Source: Acidobacteriota bacterium (GTDB taxonomy: Bacteria > Acidobacteriota > Blastocatellia > Pyrinomonadales > Pyrinomonadaceae). Taken from it: a stretch of 33,294 nucleotides of DNA. The notes below the pieces were generated by a model. It was not told the DNA's origin, did not search any database, and was given only the letters and a program-made list of their open reading frames with translations. The position numbers were made by a program, and so were the translations under genes. Location of the stretch: positions 1-33,294 of the forward strand of contig QHXN01000039.1 in the NCBI GenBank assembly GCA_003222975.1, read 5' to 3'. Each line of letters opens with the position of its first letter. Position 1 is the first letter of the stretch. Below are positions 24,936 through 33,294 of the stretch, piece by piece.

Positions 24936-27900
24936 ATGAGCGCCCATTACTTTGACCACCACCCGGCATCCGACTATCAGCCCTCTACCCTGATAGAACT
25001 CCTCCGCTGGAGAGCCTCTCGCCAAGCGCGGCAGGAAGCTTACACCTTCCTGCTCGACGGGGAATCGGAAGAGGCCCGTTTGACTTATGAGGAGTTGGAT
25101 CGGCGCGCGCGCGCCGTCGGCGCTTGGCTGCAAACGGTGGCGGCGAACGGCGACCGTGTGCTGTTGCTTTATCCGCCGGGGCTGGATTACATCGCCGCTT
25201 TTTTCGGCTGCCTCTACGCGGGCGCTATTGCCGTCCCGGCTTATCCGCCGAAGCGGAACCGCTCGCTGCTCAGGCTTCAGGCCATAGTCTCGGACGCGAG
25301 GGCCGGGGTGGCCCTCACCACCGCTTCCTTACTCTCAAGGATCGTGCCGCTCTTCTCGCAAAATCCGTATCTTGAGCCGCTGCGGTGGCTGGCGACCGAT
25401 AAGCTTGAGGCCGGCGTCGAGAACGATTGGCAAGAGCCTGCCGTCTCGTCTACTGACCTGGCATTTTTCCAGTACACCTCCGGCTCGACGGGCGCTCCCA
25501 AGGGCGTCATGCTGACGCACGCCAACCTGCTGCACAACGCCGCCCTCATCTACAAGGCGTGCGGCCACACCCCCGACGACAGGTACGTGTCGTGGCTGCC
25601 GACCTTCCATGATATGGGGTTCATGGCCGGGATATTGCAGCCCCTCTTCGGCGGGTTCCCGGTCACGGGGATGTCTCCCGCCTCGTTCCTGCAACAGCCG
25701 TTGCGCTGGCTCAAAGCCATCTCCAGGTATCGGGCGACGACGAGCGGCGGCCCTAATTTCGCTTACGACCTGTGCGTCCGCAAGATCGACGCCGAACAGC
25801 GTGCGACGCTCGACCTGAGCAGTTGGAAGGTGGCCTTTAACGGGGCCGAGCCGATCCGTCGGGAAACGCTGGAGCGATTCGCGGCGTACTTTGCCGAGTC
25901 CGGTTTTCGCCGGTCAACCTTCTACCCCTGCTACGGGCTTGCCGAAGCCACGCTGATGGTCACGGGCAGCCGGCCCACGTCTGCGCCTCTGTTTAAGGTG
26001 GTCGAAGCCGGGGCGCTGGAAAAGAATCAGGTGGTCGAGGCCGGCGCGGACAGCAAAGACGTGCGGGCCACGGTCGGCTGCGGCAAAACGCTCGAAGGCC
26101 AGCAACTCATCATCGTTAATCCCGAATCGCTTACCGAGTGTTCGTCCGACGAGGTGGGAGAGATTTGGGTCGCCGGGCCGAGCGTCGCGCGGGGCTATTG
26201 GAATCGCCCCGAAGAGACGGAGGTGACGTTTAGCGCGCGCCTGGCGGGGCCGAAGGGCGGCTTTTATCTACGCACCGGCGACCTCGGATTTCTGGAAGAC
26301 GGAGAGCTTTTTGTCACGGGCCGCTCGAAAGACCTCATCATCATTCGGGGCCTCAACCATTACCCGCAAGACATCGAGCTGACCGTGGAGCAATGCCACC
26401 CGGCTTTGCGGCCGGGATGCGGCGCTGCCTTCTCCATTGAGGTCGCCGGCGAGGAGCAACTCGTCGTCGTTCAGGAAGTGGGGCTTCGACGCCAGCCGGA
26501 TTTCGAGGCCCTCGTCGGGAGCATTCAACGCGCGCTGGCCCTGGAGCACGAGCTACAGGCGTTCGCCGTCGTCCTGGTCAGGCCCGGCACGATTCCGAAG
26601 ACTTCCAGCGGCAAGATTCAGCGTCACGCCTGCCGCTCCGAATTCGTCCAAGCGAATTTGGATGTCGTGGCCGAGTGGCGAAGGCCGGCCCTCGCCGAGC
26701 CTGAGACGGCGAGCGCCCTGGAGGGCGCGGGCGAGGTTGAAGCGTGGCTCCGCTCAGAACTGGCCGCGAGGCTGAAGGTCGCCCCTTCACGGATAGAGCT
26801 TGATCGGCCCGTCACGAGCTACGGCCTAGACTCGCTGACGGCCATCGAACTGACGCAAAGCATCGAAGCCGCCTTCGGCGTCAACCTGCCGCTCGCCGCC
26901 ATCCTTCAAAGCCTGAGCATCGCCGCCCTGGCCGCACACCTCTCGGAGCAATCCGCGACTCCTGGCAACCCCGCGCGCGCCCTCGCCGCGACACAGGAAA
27001 GAAGAGCCGAGCATCCGCTCTCATACGGGCAACAGGCGATCTGGTTTTTACACCAGCTTGAGCCGGACGGCGCGGCTTATAACATCGCCCGCGCCGTCTG
27101 CATCGAGGCCGAGCCGGACGTGGAGGCCCTGCGCCGCTGCTTTCAAACGCTGGTTGACCGTCATGCCTCGCTCCGGACTACTTTCCACGCCCCGCGCGGC
27201 GAGCCGCTTCAGCGGGTTCACGAATACATGGAGGTCTGCTTTCAGGAAGAGGACGCCGCGGCCTGGAGCGAACCCTTTCTCGACGAGCGACTGGCCGCGG
27301 AAGCACACCGCCCCTTCGATCTTGAGGGCGGCCCGCTGCTGCGCGTCAACCTGTTCAAGCGCCCGAACGGCGAGTATTACCTGCTCCTCGTCGTGCATCA
27401 TATTGTCGCCGATTTCTGGTCGCTGACCCTGCTCGTTAACGAGCTGGGGATTCTCTACCGCGCGGAAAAGGAGCGCCGGCCCGCCAACCTTCCTCCCCTC
27501 TCTTTACAGTACACAGACTACGTTCGCTGGCAACAAGAGATGCTGCTCGGCGCGGCGGGCGAGGGTGATTGGTCGTACTGGCAGGGGCAGTTGAAAGATG
27601 TCCCGTGGCTGAACTTGCCGACCGACCGCCCGCGTCCGCGAGTGCAGACCTACGACGGCGCGTCGCTCGGCTTCAGGATAAGCGAGGCGCTGGCCGACGA
27701 GTTGAGGGCCGTCGGTCGCGCCCAAGGGGCAACGCTGTACATGGTTTTGCTCTCGGCCTTCAAGCTGCTGCTTCATCGTTACAGCGGGCAGCCGGAGGTC
27801 GCCGTCGGCACTCCCACAGCCGGGAGAGGGTGGGCCGCGTTATCGGGTCTGGTCGGCTACTTCGTGAACCCCGTCGCGCTGCGCACGAGCCTGTCGGGCA

Positions 27901-30900
27901 AACCGACCTTCAGAGACCTGCTCGGCCAAGTGCGCCAGGTCGTACTCGACGCTTTCGAGCATATTGATTACCCCTTCGCGCTGCTGGTTCAGCGGCTCAA
28001 CGTCGAGCGCGACGCGAGCCGCTCCGCCCTCTTCAACGTCATGTTCGTCTTGCAGAAGGCTCACCTGCCGGGCGTGGAGGGGCTGGCGTCTTTCGCGCTC
28101 GGCGAAGCAGGCGCGCGCACGAACCTCGGCGGCCTTCCACTCAGATCGGTGGCGCTCGAAGGACGCGCCGCACAGTTTGACCTCACCTTAATGATGGCCG
28201 AAGTTGAAGGCGGGCTGGCGGCCTCTCTCGAATACAGCACCGACCTGTATGAGGAAGCGACCGTTCAGCGCATGGCCCGTCACTTCGGCCTGCTGCTTGA
28301 ACAGATAGCTCATGACCCGCTGCTCCCCATCTCCCGCCTTCAGTTCCTCTCGGCGGCGGAGCGAAAGCAACTTCTGTTTGACTGGAATCAGACGCTGCGC
28401 CCCTACCCCCCGGTCGATTGTCTCCACCACACTTTCGAGGCCCAGGCCCGGCTCACCCCGTCGCGGATAGCCCTGCGTGATTCGGCGCGCTCTCTCAGCT
28501 ACGGCGAGCTGAATAGTCGCTCTAACCAACTCGCCCACTACCTTCGCTCTCTGGGCGTGGGGGCGGAATCCCCGGTCGCCGTCATGATGAAGCGCACCGT
28601 GGACATGGTCGCGGCCCTGCTGGCGGTGCTCAAAGCGGGGGCGGCTTACGTCCCGCTCGACCCTGAGTATCCGAAGGAGCGCCTGCGGCTGATGGTCGAA
28701 GACTCCGGGGCCGGGCTGATCCTGACCGAAGCAGAGTTCGAGCCGGCGCTGGACGGGCTGTCGGCCCCTCTCGTCTCGACGGATCGGAAGTGGGCCGAGC
28801 TTGCACGTTTCGACGGCGGCGATCCGCGGAGCCGTGTCAGCCGTGAGAATCTCGCCTACGTGATCTACACCTCCGGCTCCACCGGCAGACCGAAAGGGGT
28901 GGCGATAGAGCACCGAAGCGGCGTCAACTTCGTGCGTTGGGCCGTGGAGGAGTTCACGGCAGAAGCCCTGTCCGCGGTGCTGGCCTCCACCTCCATCTGC
29001 TTCGACCTCTCGGTCTTCGAGATATTCGCGCCCTTGAGTTGCGGCGGGCAGGTGTTGATGGCGGAGGATGCTTTGCAACTCGGCAGCCTGCCGGCGAAAG
29101 AGGAGGTGCGTTTAATCAACACCGTGCCGGCGGCGGCGGCGGCGTTGCTGCGACTCGGGGCAGTTCCGCGGGGCGTGAGGGTAGTGAATCTGGCGGGCGA
29201 GGCGTTGAGGCAAAGTCTGGCGGATGAAATCTACAGCGGGACCCGTGCGGAAGAGGTGAACAACTTGTACGGGCCGACGGAATACACCACCTACACGACC
29301 TGGGCCAGGGTTCAGAGGGGGGGGCAAAGGGAGCCGAGCATCGGGAGGCCGATAGCCAACACGGAAGTTTATATACTGGACGAAGAGCAGCAGTTGGTGC
29401 CGGTAGGAGTCAGCGGAGAACTCTACGTCGGGGGCGAAGGCTTGGCGCGCTGCTACATCGGCAGGGCGGAGCAAACAGCCGCGAGCTTTGTGCCGCACCC
29501 GTACAGCGCGAGGGGAGGAGAGAGGCTGTACCGGACGGGCGATGTCGCCAGGTACAGGGCGGACGGGGAAATAGAGTACGTGGGGCGTCGCGACGAGCAG
29601 GTGAAGGTGAGGGGCTACCGTGTAGAGCTGGGAGAGGTGGAGGCGATACTGAGGGAAGGTGGGGGAGTAAGAGAGTGTGTGGTGGTGTCGAGGGAGGAGG
29701 CGGGCGGGGATAAACGTCTCGTCGCTTACGTCGTCGGCGAGCAGGGGCGACGGCTTTCAGCCGCCGAGTTGCGCCGGTTCTTGAAGGAGCGGGTGCCGGA
29801 GTACATGCTGCCGTCGGCGTTCGTCCAACTGGACGCGCTGCCGCTGACGCCGAACGGGAAGGTTGACCGGCGGGCGTTGCCCGCGCCAGACGAATCCAGT
29901 TTAGGGACGGAGAAACTTGTCGCGGCGCGCACTCCCGTCGAGGAGATAGTCGCGGGCATCTGGTCGGAGCTGCTGGGGCTGGCGCGCGTGAGCAGCGACG
30001 CCAACTTCTTCGAGCTTGGGGGCCACAGCCTTCTCGCGGTTCAGGTCATCTCGCGGCTGCGCGACCTCTTTCATCTCGACTTGCCCCTGCGCGCACTCTT
30101 CGAGGAGCCGACGGTCGCCGGGCTGTCCGGAAGAATAGAGGCGGTGGAACGGGTCGCGCCCGGCCCGGACATTCTCCCCATCACAAGGGCACAGCGGGAG
30201 GGGCCGCTGCCGCTCTCCTTCGCCCAACAGCGCTTCTGGTTTCTCGACCAACTGGAGCGCGACAGCGCCTTCTATAACATGCCTGCCGTGCTGCGGCTGA
30301 AGGGCGACCTGCGAGAGGATGTCCTGGAGCGCAGCCTGCGAGAGATCGTCCGCCGACACGAAGTGTTGCGGACGACGTTCAGGCTGATTGACGAACAGCC
30401 GCGCCAGGTGATCGCGCGGGAATCAGAAATCCCGCTCGTCAAGATGAGCGTGCGCGAAATAGAGGAGCCTGAACTCCGCGAGCAGCGCGCGCGTGCTTTG
30501 AGCGTCGGGGAAGCACGAGAGCCGTTTGACCTGGCCCGCGGGCCGCTCGTGCGCCTGATCCTGCTGGAGTTGGGCGAGCAGGAGCACTGGCTGCTCGTGA
30601 CGACGCATCACATCATCTCCGACGAGTGGTCAATCGGCATTCTGGCGCGCGAGTTGGCCGCGCTCTACGCGGCTTACTCGGACTCTGAGCCGTCACCGCT
30701 GGCGGAGTTGGCGATTCAGTACGCGGATTATGCCACGTGGCAAAGGTGTTGGCTGCAAGGCGAAGTCCTGGAGAGACAACTCACTTACTGGAGGCGGCAG
30801 TTGGAGGGTGCCCCTTCGGCCCTTGAGTTGCCGACCGACAGGCCGCGCCCGCCCGTTCAGACGCACCGAGGGAAGACCGCCTCCTTTGAACTCGCGGCGG

Positions 30901-33294
30901 GCCTCAGCCTCGAATTGCGCGGACTCGGACACAGGGAAGGCGTCACGCCGTTCATGCTGTTTCTGGCCGCCTTCGGGACGCTGCTCTATCGCCACACTGG
31001 TCAGTCGGAGGTCGTCGTCGGCACGCCTTACGCCAACCGCAACCGCAGGGAGATCGAGCCGCTGATCGGGTGCTTCGTCAACACGCTGGCGCTGCCGTTG
31101 AGGATGTCCGGCGCGCGGGGCTTTCGGGAGTTGCTGGGCGGGGTGCGCGAACTGGCCCTGGACGCCCACGCCCATCAGGACTTAGCTTTCGAGAAACTGG
31201 TGCAGGAGTTGCAGCCGACGCGGGACTTAAGCCGCCAGCCTCTCTTTCAAGTCATGTTCGCCCTGCAAAACGCGCCCGAATCGCTTGTCGAGCTTCCGGG
31301 CTTAACCCTCGACCTGCTGGAAACCGACACGGGCACGGCGAAATTCGATCTCACGCTCGTGCTCTCTACGAGGGCTGAAGGAATCGGCGGGGCGGTCGAG
31401 TACAGCACGGATCTATACGACGCGGCCACCGTCGAGCGGATGATAGGCCATTTCGGGAGTCTGCTGGCCGCCGCCGTCGCCGACCCGGAACAGCCGCTCT
31501 CGACCTTACCGCTTCTGACGAAGGCGGAGCGAGAGCAACTGCTGGTCGAGTGGAACGAGACGGCGGCTGCTTACCGCGAGTGCTGTCTGCACGAACTCTT
31601 CGAGCGGCAGGCGAGGGCCACGCCCGAAGCGACGGCCCTCATCTTCGGCGACGAGCGGCTGACCTACGGTGAGTTGAACGAGAGGGCAGACCGCCTCTCC
31701 CTTTATCTCGCGCGTTCGGGCGTCAAGCCCGGCGCGCGCGTGGGAATCTGTGTGAACCGCTCCGCGGAGATGATCGTGGGGCTGCTGGGAATACTCAAAG
31801 CCGGCGGCACGTACCTCCCGCTCGACCCCGACAACCCGCGCGAGCGTCTGTCGTTCGTCATCGAAGACGCGCAGGCCGAACTGCTCTTGACGCAGGACGC
31901 CTTGCGCGCGAGCTTGCCCGGCGACCGCGCAAAAATTGTGAGCCTTGAGGCGCTGCCTCTTGACCCCCTTCCGCCCGGTGAAGAGAACCGCCCCACCGTG
32001 ACAGCGGGTGGCCCCGCCTACTTAATTTACACTTCGGGGTCAACCGGCAGGCCGAAGGGGGTGCTGGTTTCTCACGCCTCGGTCTCTAATCACCTACAGT
32101 GGATGGCCGAGGAGTTCCCCCTGACGGTGGCCGACAGGGTCTTGCAAAAATATTCGATCAGCTTCGACGCATCCGTGGTCGAGATATTTCACCCGCTCAT
32201 GTCGGGCGCGTGCCTGGTGATCGTCGGGCCTGGAAGACAGCACGACATCGGCCACCTCGTCGAGTTGATGATTGAGCGTGGGGTGACGGCGATAGACGTT
32301 GTGCCGACGATGCTGAAATTCCTCGTCGAAGACGAGCGCTTCGCCCGGTGTCAAAGCTTGAGGCGGGTGGCGTGCGGGGGGGAGTCGCTTGAGCCGCAAC
32401 TGGTCGAGCGGTTCTACCAACGCACGCAGAACGTGGAGCTGAACAATTTCTACGGGCCGACCGAGGCGACCATCGGGGCGACCTTCTACAGGTTGGGCCG
32501 CGCGGCCGGACAGCCGAAAGTCTCCATCGGGCGTCCCATCGCCAACTCACAACTCTACATCCTCGACGGGAATCAGGAACCCGTGCCCGTGGGCGTGGCG
32601 GGCGAGATATGCGTCGGGGGGAGAGGGGTGGCGCTCGGCTACTGGAACCACCCGGATTTTACGGCGGAGAAATTCATCCCCGACCCGTTCGGCAAAGAGG
32701 GCGCGGCGCGGCTCTATAGAACTAGTGATCGCGGGCGCTACTTGCCCGACGGGAACATAGAGTTCCTCGGACGCCTCGACCATCAGGTAAAGATACGCGG
32801 CTACAGGGTGGAGGTGGAGGAGATCGAGGCGGTGCTTTTGACACACCCGGCCGTCCGGCGGGCCGCGGTGACGGCAAACCGGAACGAGCGCGGCGACCAG
32901 CAACTAGCGAGCTATCTCGTCCTGGAGCGGCCACAGCCGACAAGCGGCGAGCTGCGAAAGTGGCTGGAGGACAGACTGCCGGGCTTTATGATCCCGGCGT
33001 CTTATACGGTCATTGACGAACTGCCGCTGACGGCGAATGGAAAAGTTGATCGGCAGGCGTTGCGCGACATAGGGCCGTCACGCGCGGAGTCGGCGGCAGG
33101 CGACTTCGGGCCGCGGACGGGTGAAGAAGAACTTCTCATCTCAATCTGCTCGGAGCTTCTGGGGCTGCGAAATATTTCCGCCTCCGACAACTTCTTCGAG
33201 CTGGGGGGCCATTCCCTCCTCGCCACGCAACTGCTCTCGCGCCTGCGCCAACTCTTCGGCGTCGAGCTGCCGCTGCGCGCCGTCTTCGAGTCGG
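24936..33294 (+). CDS. Lipopeptide NRPS, partial: FAAL-ACP-C-A(Ala)-PCP-C-A-PCP (open at right edge)
   Basis: At least 2,786 residues with no stop before the window ends. It starts MSAHYF after AGGAA. Domains: fatty acyl-AMP ligase (1-590; YTSGSTGAPKG from Y180, LPTFHDMGFMAGIL), which activates a fatty acid as acyl-AMP; ACP (S633 in GLDSLTA); C1 (from 693; HHIVADF at H821); A1 (YTSGSTG from Y1311, A4 at D1357; code DLFNNALTYK, matching Ala); PCP (S1698); C2 (HHIISDE at H1891); A2 (Y2365, D2411; code DAVDAGFIGK, unassigned); and a PCP (S2760) cut soon after its serine. The FAAL-ACP-C order marks the initiating synthetase of a lipopeptide. Between about 29,040 and 29,710 codon use shifts towards AGG, ATA and GGG. 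It must continue to the right, probably with more modules or partner proteins. Confidence 0.95.
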   Translation, partial: MSAHYFDHHPASDYQPSTLIELLRWRASRQARQEAYTFLLDGESEEARLTYEELDRRARAVGAWLQTVAANGDRVLLLYPPGLDYIAAFFGCLYAGAIAVPAYPPKRNRSLLRLQAIVSDARAGVALTTASLLSRIVPLFSQNPYLEPLRWLATDKLEAGVENDWQEPAVSSTDLAFFQYTSGSTGAPKGVMLTHANLLHNAALIYKACGHTPDDRYVSWLPTFHDMGFMAGILQPLFGGFPVTGMSPASFLQQPLRWLKAISRYRATTSGGPNFAYDLCVRKIDAEQRATLDLSSWKVAFNGAEPIRRETLERFAAYFAESGFRRSTFYPCYGLAEATLMVTGSRPTSAPLFKVVEAGALEKNQVVEAGADSKDVRATVGCGKTLEGQQLIIVNPESLTECSSDEVGEIWVAGPSVARGYWNRPEETEVTFSARLAGPKGGFYLRTGDLGFLEDGELFVTGRSKDLIIIRGLNHYPQDIELTVEQCHPALRPGCGAAFSIEVAGEEQLVVVQEVGLRRQPDFEALVGSIQRALALEHELQAFAVVLVRPGTIPKTSSGKIQRHACRSEFVQANLDVVAEWRRPALAEPETASALEGAGEVEAWLRSELAARLKVAPSRIELDRPVTSYGLDSLTAIELTQSIEAAFGVNLPLAAILQSLSIAALAAHLSEQSATPGNPARALAATQERRAEHPLSYGQQAIWFLHQLEPDGAAYNIARAVCIEAEPDVEALRRCFQTLVDRHASLRTTFHAPRGEPLQRVHEYMEVCFQEEDAAAWSEPFLDERLAAEAHRPFDLEGGPLLRVNLFKRPNGEYYLLLVVHHIVADFWSLTLLVNELGILYRAEKERRPANLPPLSLQYTDYVRWQQEMLLGAAGEGDWSYWQGQLKDVPWLNLPTDRPRPRVQTYDGASLGFRISEALADELRAVGRAQGATLYMVLLSAFKLLLHRYSGQPEVAVGTPTAGRGWAALSGLVGYFVNPVALRTSLSGKPTFRDLLGQVRQVVLDAFEHIDYPFALLVQRLNVERDASRSALFNVMFVLQKAHLPGVEGLASFALGEAGARTNLGGLPLRSVALEGRAAQFDLTLMMAEVEGGLAASLEYSTDLYEEATVQRMARHFGLLLEQIAHDPLLPISRLQFLSAAERKQLLFDWNQTLRPYPPVDCLHHTFEAQARLTPSRIALRDSARSLSYGELNSRSNQLAHYLRSLGVGAESPVAVMMKRTVDMVAALLAVLKAGAAYVPLDPEYPKERLRLMVEDSGAGLILTEAEFEPALDGLSAPLVSTDRKWAELARFDGGDPRSRVSRENLAYVIYTSGSTGRPKGVAIEHRSGVNFVRWAVEEFTAEALSAVLASTSICFDLSVFEIFAPLSCGGQVLMAEDALQLGSLPAKEEVRLINTVPAAAAALLRLGAVPRGVRVVNLAGEALRQSLADEIYSGTRAEEVNNLYGPTEYTTYTTWARVQRGGQREPSIGRPIANTEVYILDEEQQLVPVGVSGELYVGGEGLARCYIGRAEQTAASFVPHPYSARGGERLYRTGDVARYRADGEIEYVGRRDEQVKVRGYRVELGEVEAILREGGGVRECVVVSREEAGGDKRLVAYVVGEQGRRLSAAELRRFLKERVPEYMLPSAFVQLDALPLTPNGKVDRRALPAPDESSLGTEKLVAARTPVEEIVAGIWSELLGLARVSSDANFFELGGHSLLAVQVISRLRDLFHLDLPLRALFEEPTVAGLSGRIEAVERVAPGPDILPITRAQREGPLPLSFAQQRFWFLDQLERDSAFYNMPAVLRLKGDLREDVLERSLREIVRRHEVLRTTFRLIDEQPRQVIARESEIPLVKMSVREIEEPELREQRARALSVGEAREPFDLARGPLVRLILLELGEQEHWLLVTTHHIISDEWSIGILARELAALYAAYSDSEPSPLAELAIQYADYATWQRCWLQGEVLERQLTYWRRQLEGAPSALELPTDRPRPPVQTHRGKTASFELAAGLSLELRGLGHREGVTPFMLFLAAFGTLLYRHTGQSEVVVGTPYANRNRREIEPLIGCFVNTLALPLRMSGARGFRELLGGVRELALDAHAHQDLAFEKLVQELQPTRDLSRQPLFQVMFALQNAPESLVELPGLTLDLLETDTGTAKFDLTLVLSTRAEGIGGAVEYSTDLYDAATVERMIGHFGSLLAAAVADPEQPLSTLPLLTKAEREQLLVEWNETAAAYRECCLHELFERQARATPEATALIFGDERLTYGELNERADRLSLYLARSGVKPGARVGICVNRSAEMIVGLLGILKAGGTYLPLDPDNPRERLSFVIEDAQAELLLTQDALRASLPGDRAKIVSLEALPLDPLPPGEENRPTVTAGGPAYLIYTSGSTGRPKGVLVSHASVSNHLQWMAEEFPLTVADRVLQKYSISFDASVVEIFHPLMSGACLVIVGPGRQHDIGHLVELMIERGVTAIDVVPTMLKFLVEDERFARCQSLRRVACGGESLEPQLVERFYQRTQNVELNNFYGPTEATIGATFYRLGRAAGQPKVSIGRPIANSQLYILDGNQEPVPVGVAGEICVGGRGVALGYWNHPDFTAEKFIPDPFGKEGAARLYRTSDRGRYLPDGNIEFLGRLDHQVKIRGYRVEVEEIEAVLLTHPAVRRAAVTANRNERGDQQLASYLVLERPQPTSGELRKWLEDRLPGFMIPASYTVIDELPLTANGKVDRQALRDIGPSRAESAAGDFGPRTGEEELLISICSELLGLRNISASDNFFELGGHSLLATQLLSRLRQLFGVELPLRAVFES

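Noticed and set aside
28188..29078. 296-codon minus-strand frame inside the plus-strand NRPS
   Set aside because: Antisense to the C1/A region of a continuous synthetase frame.
10460..33294. Polyketide synthase modules or an MbtH-like partner
   Set aside because: I found no KS, AT or KR motifs and no small MbtH-type ORF; all large-gene domains read as FAAL, C, A, carrier or TE.

Overview
The window is a GC-rich bacterial sequence with two halves. The left part (about 1-5,800) looks like the replication and partition region of a large plasmid or secondary chromosome. The right part (about 6,560 to the right edge) is a nonribosomal peptide synthetase (NRPS) cluster, probably for a lipopeptide. 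Nothing fixes the taxon. An Acidobacteriota-like host is only a guess; the Ala-type adenylation code resembles ones I associate with cyanobacteria and myxobacteria.

Left part. A minus-strand operon (3,023 to 1,238) encodes a small HTH protein, a ParA ATPase, and a ParB-like protein that joins a ParB-type N-terminal motif (RGLDDIF) to a C-terminal winged helix. Degenerate 21-bp direct repeats lie on both sides of it (1,172-1,234 and 3,271-3,440), a layout suggesting a centromere. Two other repeat triads, with different sequences but nearly equal spacing (42/104 and 41/103 bp), lie at 294-457 and 979-1,143 around a small unknown gene. A repeat- and hairpin-rich stretch (3,271-3,690) precedes a putative winged-helix replication initiator, a DnaC/IstB-type helicase-loader ATPase, and a 39-residue ORF coupled to it by TAATG. 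A poorly coding junction (5,795-6,562) separates this module from the biosynthetic genes.

Right part. On the plus strand are a type II thioesterase and a SyrP-like Fe(II)/2-oxoglutarate oxygenase. They converge, with 1 bp between stop codons, on a minus-strand set: a SyrD-type ABC exporter, HtpG (Hsp90), a 3,474-residue three-module NRPS ending in a thioesterase, and an O-carbamoyltransferase with an extra C-terminal domain. Divergent from the exporter, across a 289-bp intergenic region holding a MITE-like inverted-repeat element, starts a second megasynthase: fatty acyl-AMP ligase, ACP, then C-A-PCP-C-A-PCP. It is still open at the right edge.

How the genes may work together (inference). 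The FAAL-ACP loads a fatty acid. The plus-strand synthetase adds Ala (code DLFNNALTYK), then an unassigned residue (DAVDAGFIGK), and probably more beyond the window. The minus-strand synthetase adds Asn (DLTKIGEVGK), Gly (DILQLGLVWK) and a Thr-like residue (DLWNIGFVWK), and its thioesterase releases the product. The oxygenase and carbamoyltransferase could make a hydroxylated, O-carbamoylated residue such as beta-hydroxy-Asn. The exporter would secrete the product, the type II thioesterase would clear misloaded carriers, and HtpG may help fold the megasynthases. I saw no tRNA, rRNA, CRISPR array, transposase, MbtH-like protein or phosphopantetheinyl transferase.
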